Assembly: GCA_024639885.1 (NCBI GenBank)
Contig: JAHEGD010000002.1
Span: 4,378-57,737, forward strand
Reading direction: 5' to 3'
DNA length: 53,360 nucleotides
Source: Porticoccaceae bacterium
Lineage (GTDB): Bacteria; Pseudomonadota; Gammaproteobacteria; Pseudomonadales; Porticoccaceae
The notes below the pieces were generated by a model. The model was not told the origin of the DNA, made no database searches, and saw nothing but the letters and a program-made list of their open reading frames with translations. The position numbers and the translations under genes were made by a program. This document shows positions 45,045 through 52,856 of the stretch, one piece after another. Position 1 is the stretch's first letter. Each line of letters starts with the position of its first letter.

Positions 45045-46181
45045 ATGCCCCCTTTCCTCTTTCGCCAGCGTCCGCTGCTGATCGCTGTCGCCGCTCTTGT
45101 CGCTTTACTGGTTGTCTTTGCGCGGCTGGCCAACACCCCACCGGACAGCGCAGCCGGTACTGCCGATGCCCCCAACCTTGCGGTGGTCACCACCACCGCG
45201 GTGCTGCAAGCCAGCTACCCGCAGCAGCGCGCCTACCTAGGCCGCATTGAAGCGCCACAGGTGAGTGAGCTCGGCTTTGAGCTAGGCGGGTTAATCGCCG
45301 CCGTATTAGTCGAAGAGGGTCACCGAGTGACCGCCGGACAACCACTGGCGGTGTTAGACACCGCACTGCTGCAAGACCGACGCAACAGCCTGCAAGCAGC
45401 ACTTGATGTCGCCGCGGCGCAGAGCCGGCTAGCCGAGCTGACCCTGCAGCGCGAGCGCGATACCTTCGCCCGTCAGCTCAGCTCGCAGCAGGCACTCGAC
45501 ACCGCAGTCGCCACCGCCAGCAGCGCCGCGGCGCGCCGCCAAGCGGTCGCCGCCGATCTCGCCGCTGTAGCTACCCAAATCGACAAGAGCACCCTGCGCG
45601 CGCCCTACCCGGGCATCATCGCCGACCGCTTTTTAGATAACGGCAGTGTAGTCGCCGCAGGTACACCCCTGCTGAAGTTGCTGGCCAGCGGCAGCGCCGA
45701 ACTCAAGGCGACTGTCGCCGCCGCCGCGCTGCCCGCTCTGACAGTCGGCGACCGCTACCGCGTGCAGCTCGGCGATCAGCGGCTCGATGCGACGCTGGCT
45801 GCGATTGCACCAGAGAGCACAGCGCGCACCCGCGGTACCACCGTGGTGCTCGATCTCGACCTGCCTATCGGTGCTGTCCAGCACGGCGCTACCGCCACGC
45901 TGCTAATCGACCAACAGATTGAGCGCGCCGCATTTGCGCTGCCGCTCGGCGCACTGACTGAGAGTGTCCGCGGTATCTGGGCGGTCTATGCGGTAGTGAC
46001 CGAGAGCGACAGCGGCGAGCAGCGTCTGCAGCGCCGCCAGGTTGAGCTGCTCCATCAGAGCGGTGACACCGTTTTTGTGCGCGGCGATATCACCGACGGC
46101 GACACCATTGTGATCAGCGGCCTGCATCGGTTGGTGCCGGGCCAACTGGTCCACACCAAAGCTGGCAGTGGCGATGAGTAA
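45045..46181 (+). CDS. RND efflux periplasmic adaptor (membrane fusion protein)
   Basis: A 378-aa adaptor of the HlyD/AcrA type. It has an N-terminal membrane anchor (LLIAVAALVALLVVFARLA), the lipoyl-like half-motif LGFELGGLIAAVLVEEGHRV - TAGQPLAVLD, an alpha-hairpin with heptads (about 105-180, short), the second lipoyl half LRAPYPGIIADRFLDNGSVV, then beta-barrel and membrane-proximal domains. It bridges the permease and an outer-membrane channel, whose gene is not here. A perfect TATAAT lies at 45023-45028 without a good -35, and would leave a very short leader. Confidence 0.92.
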   Translation: MPPFLFRQRPLLIAVAALVALLVVFARLANTPPDSAAGTADAPNLAVVTTTAVLQASYPQQRAYLGRIEAPQVSELGFELGGLIAAVLVEEGHRVTAGQPLAVLDTALLQDRRNSLQAALDVAAAQSRLAELTLQRERDTFARQLSSQQALDTAVATASSAAARRQAVAADLAAVATQIDKSTLRAPYPGIIADRFLDNGSVVAAGTPLLKLLASGSAELKATVAAAALPALTVGDRYRVQLGDQRLDATLAAIAPESTARTRGTTVVLDLDLPIGAVQHGATATLLIDQQIERAAFALPLGALTESVRGIWAVYAVVTESDSGEQRLQRRQVELLHQSGDTVFVRGDITDGDTIVISGLHRLVPGQLVHTKAGSGDE

Positions 46182-49100
46182 CGGCGATCAAGAGAGCACA
46201 GCCGTGACCGGGCTCAGCACTCTGTTCTATCGCAACCGCACGCTGCTGGTGCTGGCGATTGTCGTTATTGTGATTGGCGGCCTGTCGGCGCTCAACGCGC
46301 TGCCGCGCATTGAGGACCCGCGCATCACCAACCGAGTACTACTGATTATTACCAACCTGCCCGGCGCCTCTGCCGAGCGAGTCGAGACGCTGATCACTGA
46401 GCCACTTGAGCGCGGCTTACAGGAGGTATCGGGGATCAAACAGATCGAGTCGACCTCTAGCTCCGGCACCTCGCTGATCAAAGTGGTGCTGCTCGACAGC
46501 GTCGGCCCCAATACCAACAAGCAGCTGTTCTCTGAGCTGCGCGACAAAGTCAGCCAAGTCGCCACCCAGTTTCCGGCCAATACGCTGCCGCCGTTTGTCG
46601 ATGACAAGCGCGGCACGGTCGCCTTTACCCTACTCACCGCGGTAGGCTGGAACGGCGCCGGCGCGCCCAACCTAACCATTATGAACCGCGCCGCCGAAGA
46701 GCTCGCCAACCGCCTGCGCACCGTTACCGGCACCGAGATGGTACGGCTCTACGGCGCCCCCGCAGAGCAGATCAGTGTACAGCTAGACCGCGCCGATAGC
46801 GCTGCCAGCGGGCTGACACTGCCGATGATTGCCGCCCAGTTGCGCAGCGCCGATGTCAAACAGCCGGCCGGCGTACTGCACGGCGGCGGCAGCGACATCA
46901 ACATTGAGGTGAGCGGTCAGCTCGACAGCGTCGCCCGCATCGCCGACCTGCCGCTGCTGGCCGGCGCCCGCGGCGATACCGTCCGGCTCGGCGATATCAG
47001 CACCATCGAGCGCAGCTGGCAGCAGCCACTGGCCAGCGTCGGGCTGGTCGATGGCCGCCAAGTGATCTACGTCGCCGCGCGAATGGACGAGACCCGCCGG
47101 ATCGACCGCTGGGCGACCGAGGCCAACGCCGTCGTCGATAAACTCCAGCAAGAGATCGGCAGCGGCATCGCACTGCAGCGGGTCTTTGAGCAAGAGCAGT
47201 ACACCACCGGGCTGCTCAACGACCTCACCGCCAATCTGGTGGCCGGCGCCGCCGTAGTGGTAGCGGTGGTGTTTATTATGATGGGCTGGCAGCTGGCGCT
47301 AATTGTTGGCTCGGTGCTGCCGCTGGTGGTCTGTGTTGTGCTGCTGGTATTCCAGATCAATGGCACCGCCATCCACCAGATGTCGATATTTGGCATGATC
47401 ATCTCGATCGGGCTGATGATCGACAACGCCATTGTGGTGGCCGACGAGATTTTGCAGCGTCGTCGCCGCGGGGTCGGCTCGCTGGCCGCCGTGCAGCAGA
47501 CCATCCACCACCTGTTTGTGCCGCTGCTCGCCTCTACGCTAACCACCGCGCTGGCGTTCGCGCCGATCCTGCTGCTGCCCGGTAACGCCGGCGACTTTGT
47601 CGGCTCGATCGGCAGCACGGTGATCATCGCTATCATCGCCTCGTTTATTATTGCCATCACACTGATCGCGGCGCTGGCCGGTATCTTTACCCACCCCGAC
47701 ACCAGCCGCGACCGCCACTGGTGGCAGAACGGCATCCACCCCGCCGCGCTGACCGAAACCTATCGGCGCGGTCTGCTGGCCGCTATGCGCAACCCAGGGG
47801 CAGCGATTGTGCTGGCGGTCAGCTGGCCGCTACTCGGTTTTGTCGCGGCCAGCGGTATGGGCAAAGAGTTTTTTCCGCCGGTCGATCGCGATATGTTCCA
47901 GGTGCAAGTGACCCTGCCGGCCGACGCCAGTGTCGCCAGCAGCCGCGCGGTGGCGGCGCGGGTAGAGCGCCAAGCGCGTCAGTTTGAAGAGGTAGAGTCG
48001 GTCTGGTGGATGGTCGGCGGCAGTTTCCCAACGGTCTACTACAACCTCACCATGAACCGCGACGGCGCCGCCAACTACGCCGATGCGGTGATCAAAACTA
48101 CCAGCAGCGACGCCGCTAAAGCGATCATTGCGCCGCTGCAAAACCAACTCAACGAGGCGTTCCCAGAGGCACAGATTGTGATCCGCCAGTTTGGTCAGGG
48201 GCCGCCGGTGGTCACCGATATCGAATACCGGCTGTACGGCCCCGGTGTTGAGCAGTTGCAACAGCTCGGTGAGCAGATGCGGCTGGCGCTGCAGGCCGAC
48301 CCCGACGTGGTCGCCACCAACGTCACCCTACCGCGTGGCGAGCCCAAGCTGTGGTTTGATGTAGACGAAGACCAAGCGCGCCTGGCCGGGCTGTCGCTCA
48401 GCGATATCGCCACCCAGCTGGCCGCCAACACCGATGGCGCCGTGGGCGGTATGGTATTGGAGAACCTAGAGCAGCTGCCGGTGCGGGTCCGCTACCGCGA
48501 CGAGCAGCGCAACGGGCTAGATGCGATCGCCGCCCAACAGCTGATCACCCCGCGCGGCGACGCCATCACCGCCGCTGCTCTGGGCGAGTTTGTGCTGCGC
48601 CCCGAGCTGGGCGGAATGACCCGCTACAACGCCCAGCGCACCAACCGGGTACAGGCCTATACCCGCAACGGCGCGCTGCCGATCGATGTCACCTACCGGG
48701 TGCTGGCGGCGCTCGACCGCGACGGCTTTCAGCTGCCCAGCGGCTACCGGCTAGAGCTCGGCGGTGCGCTTGAGCAAGACGCCGACACCAGTGGCGACCT
48801 GCTGATCTATATCCCGCTGCTGATCACCCTGACCCTGGCCACGCTGATACTGCTGTTCCGCAACCTGTTTCTGGCCGCACTGCTGGGCAGCGTGGCGCTG
48901 CTGTCGGTTGGGCTCGGGCTGTTTGCGACTTGGACAATGGGTTACCCGATCGGCTTTAACACCTTCCTCGGCATACTTGGGCTGATTGGGCTGGCGTTTA
49001 ATAACTCGATTGTGGTGCTGGCCAGTATCCGTGCCGACACCGCCGCGCGCGCCGCCAACAGTGCCGCGCTGGTGGCCGCCACCATCGGCTGCACCCGCCA

Positions 49101-49275
49101 TATCCTCTCTACCACGCTGACCACCATCGGCGGTTTTCTACCGCTGTTGATCTTTGTTGAGGGTGACTTTTGGCCGTCTATCTCGATCGTCTTGGTCGGC
49201 GGTGTCGGCGGCTCAATGATCCTTGCGCTGCTGATGGTGCCGGCCGCCTACCGGCTGCGCTACGCGCCGCGTTAA
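46174..49275 (+). CDS. RND efflux transporter permease (AcrB/HAE family)
   Basis: A 1033-aa inner-membrane pump with the RND layout: TM1, large periplasmic loop, TM2-6, TM7, second loop, TM8-12. The TM4 motif reads GLMIDNAIVVADEI, so the second of the two proton-relay aspartates of AcrB is Asn. The TM10 segment GLIGLAFNNSIVVLASI lacks the relay lysine. Some characterised HAE-type pumps have similar N-N pairs, so it is probably functional with a modified relay. Substrates unknown. The ATG at 46174 overlaps the adaptor's end by 8 nt; a GTG two codons earlier is an alternative. Confidence 0.93.
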   Translation: MSNGDQESTAVTGLSTLFYRNRTLLVLAIVVIVIGGLSALNALPRIEDPRITNRVLLIITNLPGASAERVETLITEPLERGLQEVSGIKQIESTSSSGTSLIKVVLLDSVGPNTNKQLFSELRDKVSQVATQFPANTLPPFVDDKRGTVAFTLLTAVGWNGAGAPNLTIMNRAAEELANRLRTVTGTEMVRLYGAPAEQISVQLDRADSAASGLTLPMIAAQLRSADVKQPAGVLHGGGSDINIEVSGQLDSVARIADLPLLAGARGDTVRLGDISTIERSWQQPLASVGLVDGRQVIYVAARMDETRRIDRWATEANAVVDKLQQEIGSGIALQRVFEQEQYTTGLLNDLTANLVAGAAVVVAVVFIMMGWQLALIVGSVLPLVVCVVLLVFQINGTAIHQMSIFGMIISIGLMIDNAIVVADEILQRRRRGVGSLAAVQQTIHHLFVPLLASTLTTALAFAPILLLPGNAGDFVGSIGSTVIIAIIASFIIAITLIAALAGIFTHPDTSRDRHWWQNGIHPAALTETYRRGLLAAMRNPGAAIVLAVSWPLLGFVAASGMGKEFFPPVDRDMFQVQVTLPADASVASSRAVAARVERQARQFEEVESVWWMVGGSFPTVYYNLTMNRDGAANYADAVIKTTSSDAAKAIIAPLQNQLNEAFPEAQIVIRQFGQGPPVVTDIEYRLYGPGVEQLQQLGEQMRLALQADPDVVATNVTLPRGEPKLWFDVDEDQARLAGLSLSDIATQLAANTDGAVGGMVLENLEQLPVRVRYRDEQRNGLDAIAAQQLITPRGDAITAAALGEFVLRPELGGMTRYNAQRTNRVQAYTRNGALPIDVTYRVLAALDRDGFQLPSGYRLELGGALEQDADTSGDLLIYIPLLITLTLATLILLFRNLFLAALLGSVALLSVGLGLFATWTMGYPIGFNTFLGILGLIGLAFNNSIVVLASIRADTAARAANSAALVAATIGCTRHILSTTLTTIGGFLPLLIFVEGDFWPSISIVLVGGVGGSMILALLMVPAAYRLRYAPR

Positions 49276-49279
49276 CCGC

Positions 49280-50392
49280 CTATCGCTTATTGCCTATCGC
49301 AATGGCACAGCGCAGCCGCGCGCTGCCAAAGCTGGCCATTTTGGCAAAATCGGCGCGCGCTATCGGCAGGTGCTGGCAATCGATAGGCTGCTGCCAGCGC
49401 GGGTCGAGATCGGGGTCGTGTACGGTCATACAGTGCTCATCAATACCGGTCACCAACACCCAGTGCGGCGCTTTCTTGCCATCTAACCGGTAGGTGCTGA
49501 TCAACACCAGTACCGCCCTGCCGGCGGCCAGCCAGCTGGCAATCTGCTGGTCGTCTAGCTCGCGGTAGTGGCGCACCACACCGTACTCACTGCAGTCCCG
49601 CTCAAACTGCTGGTGGACAGCAGTGATAATCGCCTTCTTGTCGGCACTGCGCACCCCATCGACAAACAGCGGGGCCGTGCTGTTTAGCACCACCTCGGCG
49701 CTAAAGCCGCGCCGCCGCGCCGCCAACGCCAGCCCAAACGGATGGGTACCGCCGACACCAGAGGTCATAAAAATCGTCGTCGACTCGCGCCACAGCGCCA
49801 GTTCCAGCGGCTGCGTCAACTCCACCGACTCGTCTAACGCTGCCATCGCCATCATCAAGGCGGCCGGCCCACAACTAAAATCGGTGCTCTGCCGGTACCA
49901 GTCGGCGGCCAGTATCGGCCGCAAAGAGCGCCCGGCACGGATCACTTTGTGCAGTCGCAGGGCGTCCTGGTGGTCGTCGTAGTAATCACTGTAGTGGCCA
50001 AACTGGCGATAGCCACAGCGCTGGTAGAGCGCTATCGCGGCGCTGTTACCCGCCGCTACCTCTAGCCGCATAAAGACTCGGCTGCGCGCTGCCGCGGCAC
50101 CCTCAAGTGCAGCTAGCAGTTGCTCGCCGACCCCGCCACCCCGTGCTTTGGCCGCTACCGCCAACGAGTAGACCCGCGCCAACCGGGTACCGCGCCCCAG
50201 CAACACCAGCCCGTAGCCGACCAGCGCCCCGCTGGCTTCATCGACCGCCACCAACAGCTGGCTGTGGCTGCCTTTTAGGTGGTGGGCAAAACTGCGCCGG
50301 CTCAGCCGGTCGCCGCTAAAGCAGCTCGCCTCTAGCGCCAACAGCGGTTCAAGATCGCTGCGCTGGCCAACCCGCACCGTGCAGTCGGTCAC
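49280..50392 (-). CDS. GNAT acetyltransferase / C39-like peptidase fusion
   Basis: A 370-aa two-domain protein. Residues 1-150 are a GNAT N-acetyltransferase: acetyl-CoA loop AKARGGGVGEQLLAAL, then LEVAAGNSAAIALYQRCGYR, of the RimI type. Residues about 160-365 match the papain-like peptidase C39 fold, with Cys174 in STDFSCGPAALMM, His310 in APHWVLVTGI and Asp326 in VHDPD, so a Cys-His-Asp triad is intact. No transport or membrane segment exists, unlike bacteriocin-export C39 proteins. The GTG start overlaps the stop of the ATP-grasp gene by 4 nt (GTGA), so the two are translationally coupled. The pairing is known in databases but, as far as I know, its chemistry is not established. Confidence 0.85.
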   Translation of the reverse strand: MTDCTVRVGQRSDLEPLLALEASCFSGDRLSRRSFAHHLKGSHSQLLVAVDEASGALVGYGLVLLGRGTRLARVYSLAVAAKARGGGVGEQLLAALEGAAAARSRVFMRLEVAAGNSAAIALYQRCGYRQFGHYSDYYDDHQDALRLHKVIRAGRSLRPILAADWYRQSTDFSCGPAALMMAMAALDESVELTQPLELALWRESTTIFMTSGVGGTHPFGLALAARRRGFSAEVVLNSTAPLFVDGVRSADKKAIITAVHQQFERDCSEYGVVRHYRELDDQQIASWLAAGRAVLVLISTYRLDGKKAPHWVLVTGIDEHCMTVHDPDLDPRWQQPIDCQHLPIARADFAKMASFGSARLRCAIAIGNKR

Positions 50393-51834
50393 AGCCCACG
50401 CGCCTCTAGCCGGCGCAAAAATTCGGCCATTATCTGCATATAGAGCTCTTCGCCGATAATGAAGTCCTCTACCCCAAATTCCAGGCTGGGGTTGTCGTTA
50501 ACCTCCAGCACGTAGGCGCGGCCATCGACCTCTTTGATATCGATCCCATACAGCCCATTGCCGACCGCGGCGGCGGCTTTGAGCGCGGTGCGCAGCACGT
50601 GGGTAGGCACCTCAAAGGTCGGCATCGCATCAAAGCCGCCGCTAAAGTTGCGCTTAGAGCCGTGGTTGTAAATCTGCCAGTGGCCTTTGGCCATAAAATA
50701 GCGGCAGGCAAACAGCGCGCGGCCGTTTAGCACCCCAATCCGCCAATCAAAATCAGTGTAGAGGTACTGCTGGGCGATGTACAACGCCGATTCGCTGAGC
50801 AGCGCCGCCGCTTGGCTCTGCAGCGCGGCGCGGTCGGCGACCTTGTAGACCCCCTTTGAAAAAGCCCCCTCAGGTATCTTGAGGATAATCGGGTAGCCCA
50901 GCTGCTGCTCTAGCTCGTCCAGCGCTGCGCTGCTGGCATCGGCCATAATCACCGTGCGCGGGCTAGGCACCTTTTTGTAACTGAAGGCGTCGTGCAGGTA
51001 GACCTTATTGCAGCAGCGCAAGATCGAGCTGGGGTCGTCGATCACAACCAGCCCCATCTTTTCTGCCTCGCAGGCAAACCGGTAGGTGTGGTGGTCGATG
51101 GCGGTAGTCTCGCGGATAAACAGCGCATCAAACTGGCCGAGCAGAGTAAAGTCGCCGGGGCCAATCTCGACCGCGCGGATACCCAGTTTCTCTGCAGCAC
51201 TGATAAACCGCGCGATCGCTCCGCGGTTACTGGGCGGCACTGGCTCGGCCGGATTGGTCAAAATCGCCAGCTCCCAACGGTACTTTTTTTGCTCGGCGCG
51301 GGTGCGCCAAGCTCGGCTAGAAAACCGCTGCAGCTGCCGCACAGCAAACTCGCGGTGCGGGTCGCTGAGCGCCGCCAGCGCCAGCCGGCTGATCGCTACG
51401 CGCGTCTCGCCGCCCTGCTGGGAGAGCGCCAAGCGCAAAATAGGTGCGGCGTACTGCTGGTAGACCCAGCCGGCCAGCTTTTGCAGCCGCGGCTCATGCG
51501 CTTCGCCCATACAGACAATTAGCTCTTCAGGCAGCGGCTCGCCACTGCGCGGTATCGCCGCAGCCGGTGCCACCAGCGTGGCGTTGTCGTCGCGCAGTGC
51601 GTTAATCACTTTGACGGTCGGCAGCACCTGATGGTGGCGCGCCTCGGCCAGCAGCGAGCAGTAGTAACCCTGGCTGAGGTAGCGGCTGGTATCGCAGAGG
51701 TTGATCACCCGCACCCGCGGCTCGTTGAGTTTGGGGTAGTGTTGCAGGTAGTCACTAAAGGTGATCGCCGCCAAGCCGCCGGGCTCGGCAAAGCCGGCAG
51801 TGTCGTCGTCGACAACAAACAAAATTGTGCGCAT
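50389..51834 (-). CDS. RimK-family ATP-grasp ligase with RLAN-type N-terminal domain
   Basis: A 481-aa protein. Residues 1-about 190 resemble the RimK-like ATP-grasp N-terminal (RLAN) domain: MRTILFVVDD, SDYLQHYPKLNEPRVRVINL, GYYCSLLAEARHHQVLPTV. Residues about 200-475 are an ATP-grasp ligase with GYPIILKIPEGAFSKGVYKV (ATP lysine), the DFDWRIGVLNG and KRNFSGGFDA blocks, and the metal site GIDIKEVDG ... YVLEVNDNPSLEFGVED. ATP-grasp enzymes of this kind ligate amino acids to peptides or proteins; the acceptor is unknown. Start 51834 has AGGG 6 nt upstream. A longer in-frame reading to 51951 would cross the upstream terminator. Confidence 0.87.
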   Translation of the reverse strand: MRTILFVVDDDTAGFAEPGGLAAITFSDYLQHYPKLNEPRVRVINLCDTSRYLSQGYYCSLLAEARHHQVLPTVKVINALRDDNATLVAPAAAIPRSGEPLPEELIVCMGEAHEPRLQKLAGWVYQQYAAPILRLALSQQGGETRVAISRLALAALSDPHREFAVRQLQRFSSRAWRTRAEQKKYRWELAILTNPAEPVPPSNRGAIARFISAAEKLGIRAVEIGPGDFTLLGQFDALFIRETTAIDHHTYRFACEAEKMGLVVIDDPSSILRCCNKVYLHDAFSYKKVPSPRTVIMADASSAALDELEQQLGYPIILKIPEGAFSKGVYKVADRAALQSQAAALLSESALYIAQQYLYTDFDWRIGVLNGRALFACRYFMAKGHWQIYNHGSKRNFSGGFDAMPTFEVPTHVLRTALKAAAAVGNGLYGIDIKEVDGRAYVLEVNDNPSLEFGVEDFIIGEELYMQIMAEFLRRLEARGL

Positions 51835-51921
51835 AACTAACCCTTGCGGGGGCTTGCTTAGGCGCGTCTTGGCGAGCGGTTGGGCACCCCCATTGGTGTG
51901 GAGTGGCTGGCCAGCGGGCAC

Positions 51922-51946
51922 AAAAAAGCGCCCGGGTGGTGGGCGC
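51922..51946 (-). terminator. Intrinsic terminator between GH16 and the ATP-grasp gene
   Basis: Stem GCGCCC (51928-51933) / GGGCGC (51941-51946) with a 7-nt loop, followed on the minus strand by T6 (51922-51927). It is oriented to stop transcripts from the GH16 gene, so the ATP-grasp gene needs its own promoter between 51835 and 51921; no clear one is visible there. Confidence 0.75.
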
Positions 51947-52046
51947 ATCATAGGGCTAAAGCTACCTGCGGGTGGGGCTATTTAGCGCTGCCAACACACA
52001 TTGTGTGACCGCCAGCCGCCATTTGGTAGCGCGTTATTGGCCGGCC

Positions 52047-52841
52047 TTATTGCACGGAATTGGCATCGCCGCTACAACCGGCCGGGTAGGCGCGCACGTA
52101 ATCGATCAACAGGTGGGCAGGCACCGTCTCTGCCACTACCTCGCCACCCAAGGTGCCGCCAACCGCTAGGTTTAGCAGCAAGTAAAATGGGTTGTCGTCA
52201 AAAGGCCAGCGGTGCGGTGCAGCATCGGCGCGGGTGGCGCGGCCGTACTGTTTGTCGTCGACCCACCAGCTTATTTCGCCCTCGCTCCACTCTACCGCGT
52301 AGACATGCCAGCCTCGGCCAAACGGCACCGGCCGGGTCATCGACTCGCTGTAGTGGGTGTTGTTGGGCCAGCGCTCGCCAAAGTGTATGGCACCTAAAAT
52401 CTCGCGCTTGCTCTCGCGGCTAAAGCCCTTCTGCTCGAGGATATCGATCTCGCCCTCCAGCGGCCAAACCTGCTGCTTGTCGGCCGGTAACATCCAAAAA
52501 GCGGGCCACAAGCCGAGGTTGGGCGGCAGCTTCATGCGCGCTTCAAAGCGGCCAAAGCGCTGGCTAAACTTACCCTGGGTTGTCAGCCGCGCCGAGGCAA
52601 TTTCACTGGCGGTGCGCTGGTAAGCCATCAGCTGCAACATACCGCCCTTCACTACCGCGGCATCGCGATGGTAAACCTGCCGCTCGTTGTTGCCCCAGCC
52701 ACACAGGTTTTGGTCACAGCCGTCGCCCTCTACCACGTTCCAGTGGGCGGGGTTGAGGGTATCGCCGTTAAACTCGTCGGCAAATTTGGGCGCACAAACA
52801 CCAGCCGCACCGGCTTGGCTGGCCGCGACGGCCAGCAACAA
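52047..52841 (-). CDS. Secreted GH16 glycoside hydrolase (laminarinase-like)
   Basis: A GH16 beta-glucanase fold with the retaining-enzyme signature GEIDILEQ (nucleophile and acid/base glutamates). Around it are DEFNGDTLNPAHWNVV, GWGNNERQVYH, RFEARMKLPPNLGLWPAFWM and a C-terminal NPFYLLLNLAVGG followed by DYVRAYP. The layout is that of bacterial 1,3-beta-glucanases. The N-terminus is a signal peptide core (LLLAVAASQAGAAG), but its only in-frame starts are TTG (52841, 264 aa) or rarer codons. An ATG at 52852 with GGTGG upstream is one base out of frame with it. Follows the symporter gene, suggesting beta-glucan uptake and use. Confidence 0.85.
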   Translation of the reverse strand: MLLAVAASQAGAAGVCAPKFADEFNGDTLNPAHWNVVEGDGCDQNLCGWGNNERQVYHRDAAVVKGGMLQLMAYQRTASEIASARLTTQGKFSQRFGRFEARMKLPPNLGLWPAFWMLPADKQQVWPLEGEIDILEQKGFSRESKREILGAIHFGERWPNNTHYSESMTRPVPFGRGWHVYAVEWSEGEISWWVDDKQYGRATRADAAPHRWPFDDNPFYLLLNLAVGGTLGGEVVAETVPAHLLIDYVRAYPAGCSGDANSVQ

Positions 52842-52856
52842 GCCAATCGCATAGCG

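Noticed and set aside
51835-51951. N-terminal extension of the ATP-grasp protein
   Set aside because: The extension is Pro/Gly-rich, crosses an intrinsic terminator, and the RLAN-type domain begins at MRTILF with an SD.
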